A stretch of DNA of 64,000 bases from Nocardia sp. BMG51109 (GTDB taxonomy: Bacteria > Actinomycetota > Actinomycetes > Mycobacteriales > Mycobacteriaceae): the NCBI RefSeq assembly GCF_000526215.1, contig NZ_JAFQ01000004.1, forward strand, positions 3,658,001 through 3,722,000, in the 5' to 3' direction. Numbering within the stretch: position 1 is the first letter of the stretch; each line of letters opens with the position of its first letter. Under the pieces are notes generated by a model that ran no database searches, was not told the origin of the DNA, and saw only the letters and a program-made list of their open reading frames with translations. Below are positions 26,667 to 36,077 of the stretch, one piece after another. Both the position numbers and the translations under genes were made by a program.

Positions 26667-27107
26667 CTATTCGCAGGCGACCCCGTCGCTGTCGCGGTCG
26701 AGTCCCGCCCGGTACCCCGGCTCGCCCGGATGCAGCGGGGCCGCTCCCGCCGCCCTGGCCTCGGTGCAGTTCTTGTAATAGACGCTCGGCGATTCCGGTG
26801 CGGGTGCCCGGACCGCGGGTGCGGGCGGCGGCGCCACGGCCGGTGCGGGCGGCCGCACCGCGGCGACGGTGGTCGTCGGCAGTACGGGCGGCGCGGCGAC
26901 GGTCGTCGGTGGGATCGAGGCAGTCGGGGCGATCGAGGTAGTCACCGGTGCGGCCGTCGTGGTCGGGACGACGGTGGGAACGACGACGGTGAGAGCGGAG
27001 CGTGCGCTCGTCGTCGGGGTGGTCGTGGTGTGCTGGGCGTCGGTGCATGCGGTGAGCAGCCCGACCCCTACGGCGGCGACGAGCAGGACGCTGCGATAGG
27101 TCGACAC
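26667..27107 (-). CDS. Excalibur-domain lipoprotein, Thr/Val/Pro-rich
   Basis: 146-residue exported protein, paralog of the one at 17687-18139. A signal peptide with lipobox VGLLTACT ends near residue 21. A linker rich in Thr, Val and Pro follows, then the C-terminal excalibur domain (VYYKNCTEARAAG, GYRAGLDRDSDGVACE with a DxDxDG loop). The GTG start at 27107 has GGAGAA upstream. The two paralogs keep nearly identical signal and terminal domains while the linkers differ. Confidence 0.83.
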   Translation of the reverse strand: MSTYRSVLLVAAVGVGLLTACTDAQHTTTTPTTSARSALTVVVPTVVPTTTAAPVTTSIAPTASIPPTTVAAPPVLPTTTVAAVRPPAPAVAPPPAPAVRAPAPESPSVYYKNCTEARAAGAAPLHPGEPGYRAGLDRDSDGVACE

Positions 27108-27297
27108 GAATTCTCCTGTTGTGAGTGTCGTTATCAGGCTTCATCACCTGGCATCTCGCAGATCGACGACGGTGCGGCGGTCGTTAGCTCGGCGATGGCC
27201 GGATTCGCGAAGTGGTGACCTCGGCAGGCAACTCGGGTGTCGGGACGTCCTGGGAGTCGGGGACTTCGTGCTCTGGTGTCGCGGCGCGAGCAGCGGT

Positions 27298-27714
27298 TCA
27301 GCCGCCTATCGCGTTGTCGCCCGGTGCGGACTCGGCGGCGGGGGAGTCGGCCGGTTCCGAGCAGCCGTAGCAGTAGCTGTGGCTGATCTGCTCGACCTCA
27401 CGCCAGGCGGTCGGTTCGAACATCCGGATTCCGTCGCGGTGCACCGAAACCTTGGTCACGCCACCGCATTCGTGCAACAGGACCAGCTCCACGGTGTGCT
27501 GGTACTCGGCCTCCACCAGCACCCGCCGCAGGTCGACGAACAGCGCATCCTTTTTCGACTTGTAGAACTTGCGTTCGCAATGGCTCGCGAGCGGAAACGA
27601 GGAGGTGGTTCCGTCGAGCAGGGCGCCGAAGTGGAGATCGGTGTGCTTGGTGGTGAACCACTGCGGTAAAGCCAGGTAGATGTCCTCGGAGACGACGACC
27701 GTGCGAAATCCCAT
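27298..27714 (-). CDS. Hypothetical protein, 138 residues
   Basis: Not recognised. A soluble protein with alternating strands (MGFRTVVVSEDIYLALPQWF, HTDLHFGALLDGTTSSFPL, KKDALFVDLRRVLVEAEYQHTVELVLLHECGGVTKV). It ends in a cysteine pair (SYCYGCSEP) and an acidic disordered tail. Amino-acid composition and third-position GC fit a real gene. No operon partner is evident. Confidence 0.55.
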   Translation of the reverse strand: MGFRTVVVSEDIYLALPQWFTTKHTDLHFGALLDGTTSSFPLASHCERKFYKSKKDALFVDLRRVLVEAEYQHTVELVLLHECGGVTKVSVHRDGIRMFEPTAWREVEQISHSYCYGCSEPADSPAAESAPGDNAIGG

Positions 27715-28477
27715 GGGAGAACAATAATTCGGTTTGCCTATGAACGGGAGAGGTTTGTTCAGTTCCGGCCGGGTTCGGGAAACCCATTGCTGTACAACGC
27801 ATTTACCTGGTGTAGACCGGTCGGACCTGTACTGTCACCGGTCCGGCAGGCGCCATCGGCCCGTGGCCGCGCAAGGTGGTCCGCTGGCTCGGCGGTCGGG
27901 GGGTGGCATCCGGTTCCGGACTTCGGCCGGCCCGATGCGTCGGCGGGTCGAATCGCCCGCCGCCCGCGTCGAGCGGAGTCGAGATCGAAGGTGCCGACCG
28001 GAGCCGAGGTCGAAGCACCCAGCCACACTCGGCCGCGCCCGGAGCACGGTTTCGGCGGCTGCGGCGGTCTCCTGCGCGGCGAGCCGGCCGCACCGGACGA
28101 TTACTCGCTGTTCGACGCCGTCGAAATGCCACGGCTGCCATACGCCTGTACGCCGTTGTCCGGAGCGGCCGGTTGTGGCCGGCGCATGACGAGCCTGTGG
28201 CGCGATCGCGCCGCTTGCCTGCTCGACGTGTGAAACGGCCGCCGAATGCCCGTTCGTCCCGGCGCGGTGAGAGCGTGGTTCGCCCCGCCGGGGGCGTGCG
28301 GGATGCCGGCAGGCCGCGAACCGGTGCGGCGTGGCCCGAGATGAGAAACCCCGGCCCGGAGCGACCATGCGCCGGGACCGGGGGAGCAGGCGGCCGGAAA
28401 CAACCGGAGTGACGGAACCCGGTGGCGCTGACGCCCGTTCCGGGTACCGAGTGCGTGCGAGTCGCGCCGCCGGTCGA
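27715..28477. other. Long noncoding-looking stretch
   Basis: About 760 bases without a convincing gene. Several open frames of 89-178 codons occur on both strands but are arginine/proline-rich and typical of antisense or noise frames in GC-rich DNA. No tRNA, riboswitch or repeat array was recognised. Confidence 0.4.
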
Positions 28478-28639
28478 TCAGTGGCTGAGCGGGTGGATCC
28501 GCGCGAGGGCCTCGCGGACCTTCATCAGCCGCTGCGGATCGGAGACGCGAAACTCGAAGTGCACAGTGTCTTTGGGTGCGCCGATCAGGGCCACGGAATC
28601 ACGGTCCGAGGCATGAGGGGCGCGGGGTAAAGCAGTCAT
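28478..28639 (-). CDS. Small hypothetical protein, 53 residues
   Basis: A short frame starting MTALPRAPHASDR and containing VHFEFRVSDPQRLMKVREALARIHPLSH, which reads as a strand followed by an amphipathic helix with natural composition. It is too short for a usual length cut-off. The ribosome site is weak (AGGTG about 12 bases upstream). Whether it is translated is uncertain. Confidence 0.4.
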   Translation of the reverse strand: MTALPRAPHASDRDSVALIGAPKDTVHFEFRVSDPQRLMKVREALARIHPLSH

Positions 28640-28986
28640 ACGACAAGTGTGCACCTGCGGCTATTTCCTGGCAATGTGTTCTGCGGCGCTATTTCGCTGT
28701 GAGATCGTTTCGAAATACTCGGAGGGGCAGTCTCTTACGCCGGTACGACGGCTCTCCGCGGCTACGGGGCGGCGCGATCAGCTAACTCGAGCGTGTAATT
28801 CACCCCGGATCCGGCCGCCCGGAAATGCGCCCCGGAGCAGGAAAAACGGCTCTCGACCGGCGGAAATTCCACGGGGACGGTGGAACTGGGCGAGGGCCCG
28901 GCGAACGCCCCGGGCGGTGCGGGGAACCGAGAGCGGAGGCGGTGTGTCCGGTTGTGCACACCCCTATACCTCGCGGGGGGACGGGC
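28640..28986. other. Spacer before the desaturase gene end
   Basis: About 345 bases containing the upstream region of the small 53-residue frame and the 3' flank of the desaturase gene. I see no gene or strong hairpin. Confidence 0.35.
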
Positions 28987-29985
28987 TCACCCGTTGGCCC
29001 CCACCAACTCCCGCTTGCGCGCCTCCCGCGCCAGGGCCCGGTCGCGCTGCTCCTCGAAACGTGCGCAGTCCCGGCGCAGCTTCTCCAGGAACTCCCCGAG
29101 CTCGTTGCGCACCTGCTCGCCCCGGGCGGTGAAGTCGTTGCGTTCGAACACATTCCACTTGCGCAACACCGGCATCACCACGTCCTCCAGATGCTGGCGC
29201 AGATCGTAGATCCCGTGCTTGGCCATCAGCACCCCGTTGCGCCGCCAGTCGGGCATGCCGGCGCCGGGCATCTGGAAGTACCGCACGATGTCGCTGATCG
29301 CCTCGAGGGCCTGATCCGGCACCAGATCCAGGGCCGCGCCGCACAGGTTGCGGTAGAAGATCATGTGCAGGTTCTCGTCCAGGGCGATGCGCTGCAGCAT
29401 GCGGTCGGCCACGGGATCGTCGCAGACCCGCCCGGTGTTGCGGTGCGAGACCCGGGTGGCCAGCTCCTGGAAGGTCACATACGCCACCGAGTGCAGGAAT
29501 CCGGTGTCGGCCAGGATTTCGGCGCTCGCCTGGGTGCCCTCCTGGACCAGTTTCATCGCGTTGTAGCCGTGCGTCATGTGCACCATCCGCGCCTGCTCCA
29601 GCGCCACCGGGTCCACGCTGCGGGTCACCACCAGGTAGTCGCGCATGACGATGCCGTGCCGGTTCTCCTCGGCGGTCCAGCGGCCGACCCAGGTGCCCCA
29701 GGCCCCGTCCCGCGAGAAGTTCTCGGAGATCTCGCGGTGGTAGGAGGGGAGGTTGTCCTCGGTCAGCAGGTTGGTGATCATCGCCGCCCGCGCGACCTCG
29801 CTCAGCCGGGACTGCCCCTGCTCCCAATCGTGTCCGCCCAGGGCGGCGAAATTGCGTCCCTCGTCCCACGGGACGTAGTCGTGCGGATGCCAGCTCTTGG
29901 CCATCGACAGATGCCGGTGCACGTTCTGCTCGGCGACCGGCTCGAGCTCGAGCAGCAGTTCGAGCTGTGTCAGGTTCCTGGCCAC
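28987..29985 (-). CDS. Acyl-ACP desaturase, DesA family
   Basis: 332-residue soluble diiron desaturase of the mycobacterial DesA1/DesA2 type. Iron ligands are visible in TAEENRHG (EENRH) and in IALDENLHMIFYR (DENLH). Family hallmarks HPHDYVPWDEGRNF, TEDNLPSYHREI and RDYLVVTRSVDP are strong. It introduces a cis double bond into ACP-bound acyl chains, often meromycolate precursors. GTG 29985 is preferred over ATG 30003 because AGGAAGGG lies about eight bases upstream of it. It is divergent from the ketosynthase and FadD32-like ligase genes. Confidence 0.9.
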   Translation of the reverse strand: MARNLTQLELLLELEPVAEQNVHRHLSMAKSWHPHDYVPWDEGRNFAALGGHDWEQGQSRLSEVARAAMITNLLTEDNLPSYHREISENFSRDGAWGTWVGRWTAEENRHGIVMRDYLVVTRSVDPVALEQARMVHMTHGYNAMKLVQEGTQASAEILADTGFLHSVAYVTFQELATRVSHRNTGRVCDDPVADRMLQRIALDENLHMIFYRNLCGAALDLVPDQALEAISDIVRYFQMPGAGMPDWRRNGVLMAKHGIYDLRQHLEDVVMPVLRKWNVFERNDFTARGEQVRNELGEFLEKLRRDCARFEEQRDRALAREARKRELVGANG

Positions 29986-30003
29986 GATGATGCCCTTCCT
30001 CAT

Positions 30004-30318
30004 ACGGAGATGGATCGGCCGGTGCGACGTTGCGGAAAGAAACCGGTACAGTGCATTAACGACCGGATTGCTACCTGCCCCACTGAGTTTTCCGGTCGGG
30101 TTCGCCTCGATAATCTAGACCCGCCCTCGCCGGGTGCTCGAGGCAGGAGGGTGCGCCGCATTAAAGAGGAGCGATCTCCTGTTGAACGGGTGCGCGGAGG
30201 TCGGGTCGGCGGTGCGGAACCGGTTGATTCGTAGATCGTTCGGTGTCGCCCTGCTGCTCTGCTTGTTGTCGCCACAGTGTTGCCCACGTTCCGTGTTGCC
30301 AGCGAAAGTGAGACACGA
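30004..30318. promoter_or_regulatory. Divergent promoter region, desaturase/ketosynthase
   Basis: This 315-base spacer must carry the promoters of the desaturase (minus) and of the ketosynthase-ligase pair (plus). AGGAG-CGAT-CTCCT at 30167-30180 is a perfect short inverted repeat next to an AT-rich stretch. No specific regulator site can be named. Confidence 0.4.
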
Positions 30319-31560
30319 ATGACGAGTTCCAGCCTCCGGTATCCCGACGTCGTCGTCACCAGTCTGGCGGCCACCACCTCCATCGCCGGCGACGTCGACT
30401 CGACCTGGAAGGGACTCCTGCACGGCGAGAGCGGTATCGACGTCCTCGAGGACGAGTTCATCGAGCAGTTCGAGCTTCCCGTGCGCATCGGCGGACATCT
30501 GAAGGTCGCGCCGGGCGAGTCGCTGACCCGCGAGGAGACCCGCCGGCTGTCCTACGTCGAGCAGATGGCGCTGGTGCTGGCGCGCGAGGCGTGGCGCAAC
30601 GCCGGCAGTCCGGAGGTGGACACCGAGCGGCTCGGGGTGGCGATCGGCACCGGTCTGGGCGGCGCGGAGATGCTCATCGACGTCAACAAGAAGCTGCGCA
30701 ACGCCGGATACCGGCGGGTCACGCCGATGGCGATCCAGATGATCATGCCGAACGGCGCCGCCGCGGTGGTCGGGGTCGAGCTGGGGGCGAAAGCGGGTAT
30801 CACGACACCCGTTTCGGCGTGTTCGTCCGGATCCGAGGCGATCGCGAACGCCTGGAAGATGATCGTGATGGGCGATGCCGACATGGTCGTCACCGGGGGC
30901 GTGGAAGGTTCCATCCAGGCGGTGCCGATCGCGGCGTTCACCATGATGCGGGCCATGAGCACGCGCAACGACGATCCGAAGCGCGCGTCCCGGCCGTTCG
31001 ACGTCGACCGCGACGGATTCGTCTTCGGCGAGGCCGGCGCGATGATGGTCATCGAGACCGAGGAACATGCCCGGGCGCGGGGTGCCACCATTCACGCGCG
31101 GCTGATGGGCGCCGGTATCACCTCCGACGCCTACCACCTGGTGGCGCCGGATCTGGAGGGCAAGGGCGCCGCGCGCGCCATCACGCGCGCCCTGGAGACC
31201 GCCGGGCTGTCGAAAACCGATGTCGGACATGTCAACGCGCATGCCACCGCCACGCCGATCGGCGATACGGCCGAGGCGCTGGCGATCGCCGCCTCCATCG
31301 GCAATCACGCCTCGGTCTACGCCCCCAAATCCGCGCTGGGCCATTCGATCGGGGCGGTCGGCGCGCTGGAGGCGGTGCTGACGGTGCTGTCGATCCGCGA
31401 CGGCGTGGTGCCGCCGACGCTCAACCTGGACAAGCTCGACCCGGGGATCGACCTCGACGTGGTGGCCGGGCAGGCTCGGTCGGGCCGGATCGACTACGCG
31501 GTGAAGAATTCGTTCGGGTTCGGCGGGCACAATGTGTCGCTGGCCTTCGGCCGATACTGA
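30319..31560 (+). CDS. Beta-ketoacyl-ACP synthase, KasA/KasB type
   Basis: 413-residue condensing enzyme. The nucleophilic cysteine is Cys168 in SACSSGSEA; the two catalytic histidines are in [11 protein letters not shown] and [12 protein letters not shown], and the GFGGHN C-terminal motif is present. Length and segments ([23 protein letters not shown]) fit FabF/KasA/KasB, which elongate acyl-ACPs with malonyl-ACP in type II synthesis. No acpM, fabD or accD gene is next to it, unlike the mycobacterial kas operon. It is probably an accessory copy serving the ligase gene 103 bases downstream. Confidence 0.88.
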   Translation: MTSSSLRYPDVVVTSLAATTSIAGDVDSTWKGLLHGESGIDVLEDEFIEQFELPVRIGGHLKVAPGESLTREETRRLSYVEQMALVLAREAWRNAGSPEVDTERLGVAIGTGLGGAEMLIDVNKKLRNAGYRRVTPMAIQMIMPNGAAAVVGVELGAKAGITTPVSACSSGSEAIANAWKMIVMGDADMVVTGGVEGSIQAVPIAAFTMMRAMSTRNDDPKRASRPFDVDRDGFVFGEAGAMMVIETEEHARARGATIHARLMGAGITSDAYHLVAPDLEGKGAARAITRALETAGLSKTDVGHVNAHATATPIGDTAEALAIAASIGNHASVYAPKSALGHSIGAVGALEAVLTVLSIRDGVVPPTLNLDKLDPGIDLDVVAGQARSGRIDYAVKNSFGFGGHNVSLAFGRY

Positions 31561-31663
31561 GCATGAACGTGGCCAGGGCTCCTGCTACTCTTCGTGCTCC
31601 GGTGTCGATCTGTGTGTTCGGTGTCATCGCGCGGCGTCGTCCGTGCGTGAAAAGGGATAGGGA

Positions 31664-33526
31664 ATGATCGGCGAGACCTTCGATGACTATCTGGACGAGC
31701 AAGGCAACATCAAGATCCTGGGCGATGCGACCCTGATCGACTTCGTCGACAAGCACAGCGCGGCGAACGGGGACGATCTCGCCTACCGCTACATCGACTA
31801 CTCGCGCGAGCGCGACGGTGAGTATCACGAACTCACCTGGCGCCAGTTCGGGGTTCGGTTGCGGGCGGTGGCGGCGCGGCTGCAGCAGGTGACGAAGCCG
31901 CGTGACCGGGTGGCGATTCTGGCGCCGCAGGGTCTGGACTACGTGGTCGGGATGTTCGCCGCCGTCTACGCGGGCAATATCGCTGTGCCGCTGTTCGATC
32001 CGGACGAGCCGGGCCATACCGACCGGCTGCACGCCGTGCTCGGCGATTGCGAGCCGACGGCCATCCTCACGGCCAGTTCGGCGGCCGCGGGCGTGCGGGA
32101 GTTCTTCCGCGCGCTGCCGGCGGCGCAGCGGCCGCGCGTCATCGCCGTCGACGCGATCCCCGACAGCGTCGGCTCGAGCTGGACCGAGCCCGAGATCAAT
32201 ATCGACAGCGTGGCCTACCTGCAATACACCTCGGGTTCCACCCGGACCCCGGCCGGCGTCGAGATCACCCACCGCGCGGTGGGCACGAATCTGCTCCAGA
32301 TGATCGACGCGCTGGGTATCGAGGAGGACACCCGCGGCGTCACGTGGCTGCCGCTGTTCCACGACATGGGCCTGCTGTGCGTGATCCTGCCCGCGATCGG
32401 CGGCAAGTTCATCACCATCATGTCGCCGAGTGCGTTCGTGCGGCGTCCGTATCGGTGGATCAAGGAGCTGGCCGCGCACTCCGACGGTGCCGGGACCTAT
32501 GCCGCCGCACCGAATTTCGCGTTCGAGCATGCGGCGGTGCGCGGCCTGCCGAAGGCGGGGGAGAGCCTGGATCTGTCCAATGTGATCGGCCTGATCAACG
32601 GCAGCGAGCCCGTCTCGGTGTCGTCGATGCGGAAGTTCAACGATGCGTTCGCGCCGTACGGGCTGCCGAAGACGACGATCAAACCGTGCTACGGGATGGC
32701 GGAGGCGACGCTGTTCGTCTCGGCCACCAAGCGCGAGGACGAGGCGAAGGTGGTGTACGTCGACCGCGGCGAGCTGAACGCCGGTCGCATGGTCGAGGTG
32801 GACGAGGACGCCGAAGACGCGGTGGCGCAGGTGTCGTGCGGGCATGTGGCGCGCTCGCAGTGGGCGGTGATCGTGGACCCGGAGACGGGTGCCGAGCGAC
32901 CCGACGGCGAGGTCGGCGAGATCTGGCTGCACGGCGAGAACATGGGCATCGGCTACTGGGGCCGGGACGACGAGACGGAGGCGACCTTCCGCAACCGGCT
33001 CAGCGCCCGGCAGCCGGGCAGCCATGCCGAGGGCACCGCTGCCGACGCGACGTGGATGCGCACCGGGGATTTCGGCGTCTACCACGCCGGCGAGCTGTAC
33101 ATCACCGGGCGGGTCAAGGATCTGGTGATCGTCGACGGCCGCAATCACTATCCGCAGGATCTGGAGATGTCGGCGCAGGAGTCGTCGAACGCGCTGCGGC
33201 CCGGGTTCGTGGCCGCGTTCTCCGTCGGCGGCAACGAACTGCCCGCCTCCGAGAGATCCTCCGGCTCCGAGCATTTGGTGATCGTGGCCGAAAGGGGCAG
33301 TGGGGCAGCGAAACTCGACCCCGAGCCGATTGCCGAGACCGTGCGGACGGCGATCGCCAAGCGGCACGGCGTGACGGTGCGCGATCTGCTGCTGGTGCCC
33401 GCGGGTTCGATTCCCCGCACCTCCAGCGGCAAGATCGCCCGGCGGGCCTGTAAGACGGCGTACCTGGAGGGAACCCTGCGCGGCGGCTACCGGCAGCAGG
33501 CGTTCCCCGACGCGCCGGGGGAGTAG
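31664..33526 (+). CDS. Fatty-acyl-AMP ligase, FadD32-like
   Basis: 620-residue FAAL. Sequence closely follows mycobacterial FadD32: [26 protein letters not shown], the P-loop [26 protein letters not shown], the [17 protein letters not shown] hinge region, and [15 protein letters not shown]. FAALs load long acyl chains as adenylates onto an acyl carrier for polyketide-type condensation. The canonical partners Pks13 and AccD4 are absent here, so this is likely a paralog serving another lipid. It probably forms an operon with the ketosynthase upstream. Confidence 0.9.
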   Translation: MIGETFDDYLDEQGNIKILGDATLIDFVDKHSAANGDDLAYRYIDYSRERDGEYHELTWRQFGVRLRAVAARLQQVTKPRDRVAILAPQGLDYVVGMFAAVYAGNIAVPLFDPDEPGHTDRLHAVLGDCEPTAILTASSAAAGVREFFRALPAAQRPRVIAVDAIPDSVGSSWTEPEINIDSVAYLQYTSGSTRTPAGVEITHRAVGTNLLQMIDALGIEEDTRGVTWLPLFHDMGLLCVILPAIGGKFITIMSPSAFVRRPYRWIKELAAHSDGAGTYAAAPNFAFEHAAVRGLPKAGESLDLSNVIGLINGSEPVSVSSMRKFNDAFAPYGLPKTTIKPCYGMAEATLFVSATKREDEAKVVYVDRGELNAGRMVEVDEDAEDAVAQVSCGHVARSQWAVIVDPETGAERPDGEVGEIWLHGENMGIGYWGRDDETEATFRNRLSARQPGSHAEGTAADATWMRTGDFGVYHAGELYITGRVKDLVIVDGRNHYPQDLEMSAQESSNALRPGFVAAFSVGGNELPASERSSGSEHLVIVAERGSGAAKLDPEPIAETVRTAIAKRHGVTVRDLLLVPAGSIPRTSSGKIARRACKTAYLEGTLRGGYRQQAFPDAPGE

Positions 33527-33826
33527 GGGCGTTTTCGCACGCCGCCGGCGGCGAGGGGCTTCCGTCGTACCGGTGCGCGCGGGTTCGGTCGTCCCGGTGT
33601 GCCGTCGTTTCGGTGCGTACCGGGTTCGTCATCCCGGCGTGTGGGTGTTTCGTCCTCCCGGCGCGCTTTTGGCCGGGATCCACCGATGGATTCCGGCCAA
33701 AAGCATGCCGGAGTGACGGGCGAAGCATGCTGGAGTGACGGGGCGAAGTGCGCGGGACGACGGAGAGGTGCTTCGAACAGGTGGCCGGAGACTGCGGTGG
33801 TCGGGGGTCGGGTAGCGTGACTCTGC
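33527..33826. repeat. Palindromic repeat element and short duplications
   Basis: Contains a near-perfect palindrome at 33651-33718. Its central stem CTTTTGGCCGG/CCGGCCAAAAG with inner ATCCA/TGGAT and a CCGA loop gives a long hairpin; outer arms CGTC..CCCGGC and GCCGGAGTGACG continue it. Flanking bases repeat pieces of the same unit (CATGCCGGAGTGACGGG then CATGCTGGAGTGACGGG). A related copy lies at 44622-44703. It may also terminate transcription after the ligase gene. Confidence 0.75.
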
Positions 33827-34426
33827 GTGACCTCGGGGACAAGCCGGTTTCTGGACGCGCTGGCGGAGTTCGAGCGGACGGTGCGGGACGACGATATCGC
33901 CGCCACCCGGACCGCCCACGAAACGCTGTCCAGGACATCCGGTTTCGCGAGCCCGAGTGAGCTTGCGCAGGCCGGTCCGAGGCTGGCGGCGATTCTCGAC
34001 GATGTCCCGCTGGGCGGCCAGGCGAATATCGCGGTCCTGATCGGCCGGTGTGCCGAGAACGGCGCCGATGCTACCGAGTGCTGCGTGCCGGTGCTCACGA
34101 AACTGATCGTGAACCTGGGCTACGCACAGGGTTTCGCGCACGCGTGGATCGAGAAGCTGGGCCGCCCGCTACCGGACGCCGACGGCGAGCTGTCGGACGA
34201 GATCCTGGCGCTGGGCCCGCCGGACGTCGTGCTGGCGTGGTGGACGCTGGACGGCTGGATCCGGGCCGCCCTGACCTTCCTGCGGCGCCCGGAGATCCGC
34301 CTCGACCAGGAAACCCGCGACCACCTGATCACGCTGCACACCGAGCTGGTCGAGACCACCGGCCGGTGGTACCAGGAACTCGCCGACGTCCTGGCGGCGC
34401 CGTCGCGGGAAACGGACGTCGGCTAG
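33827..34426 (+). CDS. Hypothetical protein, 199 residues
   Basis: Not recognised. An all-helical soluble protein starting at GTG 33827 (VTSGTSRFLDALAEFERTVRDDD). It holds a cysteine pair (ATECCVPVLTKLI) and a tryptophan-rich segment (VLAWWTLDGWIRAALTFL). It has coding-like composition and no membrane segment. It is isolated between the palindromic element and a LuxR gene. Confidence 0.6.
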   Translation: MTSGTSRFLDALAEFERTVRDDDIAATRTAHETLSRTSGFASPSELAQAGPRLAAILDDVPLGGQANIAVLIGRCAENGADATECCVPVLTKLIVNLGYAQGFAHAWIEKLGRPLPDADGELSDEILALGPPDVVLAWWTLDGWIRAALTFLRRPEIRLDQETRDHLITLHTELVETTGRWYQELADVLAAPSRETDVG

Positions 34427-34787
34427 CCGCCGGGGCACCCGAAACGGCCGGCCCGAGTCCGGCATCGTCCCTGAGTCCCGGCATGCGGCCGCGGCGGCCA
34501 TCGGTTCGGTCGAGATCGTCGGTCAGGGTGGCGAGGACGCGGGCGGCGCGGACTGCCGGGCCGATACGACCGGCACCGACTTCACTTCTGGGTGCCGTTC
34601 GCGTCGGCGGAGTCAGCCGTCCCCAGCCGAATCGCTCATCTGTCGAGGCTCACGTAGGGCCAAATTTCATCGCCGACCGGTCCCTATCGGAATTCGTTTC
34701 CGGTTGGCCACCGAACGGTAGATTCCGAATGGGACCCGGGGAGCGGATGTCCTTCCCCTTCGACTTCGACCGACAGGGTGCAGTTTC
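34427..34787. other. Spacer upstream of the LuxR gene
   Basis: About 360 bases; the distal half becomes AT-richer than its surroundings, which fits a promoter for the LuxR gene. No other structure was recognised. Confidence 0.35.
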
Positions 34788-35870
34788 ATGACGATCACTC
34801 TCGAGCATTTCTCATGCCTCGTCGTCGGTATCTATGGCGCCGTGTCCGACCCTTCTCGGTGGGATAGCGTGATAGGCGACATCACAGCGGCGTTCGGCGC
34901 CGAGGGCGGTCACATTGTCATCCCGGAGCCCAGCACCGGCCGATTCGTGGTCCGGTCTTCCGGTATCGATAGTCTTGTCACAGAACTCCTCGGACCCATT
35001 GCTCATGCCGCCGAGCGAGTGCGGCAACTGCCTGCCGGCACCGTCATGACCTATGACGAGGTAATTTCGGCACCCGAACGGTGGCGTGGTGTGCACAGGA
35101 CGGATCGGGCGGTTTCGGACTGCTTCGTTACGCGCCTCACGGAAGGGGTTCCGGCATCATGGATCTGCCTCGCCGGGCCGGAACGTCTCAAAGAATCCGG
35201 CAATACAGAGGGGCTGAAATTGATGCGCGCACTTGTGCCGCATCTCGGGGAAGCTGTGCGAACACAATCGGATCTGGCAAAACTGACTCACGAACGCAAC
35301 TTTGCGCACCGCGCACTGGACGCGGTCCGGTACGGGGTCATGATCGTATCCGCCGATGCCGAGCCGCTGTTCGCCAATTCGGTCGCCGAAAGTATCACCC
35401 GCCACGACGAGGGATTGACCGTGGACGCGTGCGGACGGCTGTGCGCCACAACAAGTTCGCAGAGCGCCGCACTCCGGCATGTGATTCGCCGAGTCGCCGA
35501 GTCCGGGTCTTCGGCAGACTCCCTGGCTCTCACGCGGCCGTCGGGACCCCGTCCCCTCGTGGTGCACGTCGCGCCCCTCGACGGTGATCTGCTGTCGAAC
35601 CGCGTCGCTCTGGTGCTCGTCGTCGACCCAGATGGTGACACGCACCCCGAACCGGCTGTTCTACAACAGTTGTACGGTTTGACCGAAGCCGAGGCAACGG
35701 TCGCGACGGCAGTGCTGGGCGGCGGTGGGGTGCAAGCGGTCGCCACAAAACTGTCCCTCTCGCCGTCCACGGTTCGTACCCACCTCAGACACATCTTCAC
35801 CAAGACGAGCACCCATCGTCAGGCGGAACTCATCCGTCTGCTTCTGACAGTTACCACCGCGACAAGTTAG
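34788..35870 (+). CDS. LuxR-type transcriptional regulator
   Basis: 360-residue protein ending in a LuxR helix-turn-helix: YGLTEAEATVATAVL, then VQAVATKLSLSPSTVRTHLRHIFTKTSTHRQAELIRLL (about 296-350). The N-terminal 170 residues look like a GAF-type sensor, and a PAS-like segment follows (DAVRYGVMIVSADAEPLFANSVAE, about 185-208). This architecture recurs in actinobacteria next to secreted-protein genes. It lies just upstream of a leader-preceded secreted protease and might control that regulon. GC content is lower than in neighbouring genes, a possible sign of acquisition. Confidence 0.82.
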   Translation: MTITLEHFSCLVVGIYGAVSDPSRWDSVIGDITAAFGAEGGHIVIPEPSTGRFVVRSSGIDSLVTELLGPIAHAAERVRQLPAGTVMTYDEVISAPERWRGVHRTDRAVSDCFVTRLTEGVPASWICLAGPERLKESGNTEGLKLMRALVPHLGEAVRTQSDLAKLTHERNFAHRALDAVRYGVMIVSADAEPLFANSVAESITRHDEGLTVDACGRLCATTSSQSAALRHVIRRVAESGSSADSLALTRPSGPRPLVVHVAPLDGDLLSNRVALVLVVDPDGDTHPEPAVLQQLYGLTEAEATVATAVLGGGGVQAVATKLSLSPSTVRTHLRHIFTKTSTHRQAELIRLLLTVTTATS

Positions 35871-35957
35871 ACCGGGCATGAATCCAGGGTGGTCGTTATC
35901 GGTCCGGATTGCCTCGCTCGAGAACGTCAGCATGCCCACCACGACCACCGAGAAACT

Positions 35958-36007
35958 TTCATCTGTTCGGATGAGGATTTCTTTCGTCAACAGTGGTGTC
36001 CTGGTGA
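35958..36007 (+). promoter_or_regulatory. Shared leader element, protease copy
   Basis: This 50-base segment matches 37233-37282 (opposite strand) at 43 of 50 positions without gaps. It starts with a small hairpin TCATC-TGTTCG-GATGA and contains an ATG (35971). It lies 70 bases before the protease start. Confidence 0.65.
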
Positions 36008-36077
36008 TCGAGAAGCCCCGGAAGGCGGCTGCTCTCGAGGAATTCAGGTTTGCCGAGAGGACGGGAAAGCGACAGCA

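Noticed and set aside
27734..28412. Several overlapping frames of 89-178 codons on both strands
   Set aside because: All are Arg/Pro/Gly-rich with no domain pattern, typical of random frames at this GC content.
30134..30322. A 62-codon frame upstream of the ketosynthase with a hydrophobic tail
   Set aside because: It overlaps the probable promoter and ketosynthase start, and its composition does not suggest a genuine leader protein.
31421..33367. A 648-codon minus-strand open frame
   Set aside because: It is antisense to the ketosynthase and FadD32-like genes, is rich in Arg/His/Asp and has no recognisable domain, as expected from codon bias in GC-rich genes.
33405..33425. A tRNA T-arm-like segment (GCGGGTTCGATTCCCCGC) on the plus strand
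   Set aside because: It lies within the coding region of the FadD32-like ligase, and no anticodon arm or acceptor stem surrounds it.
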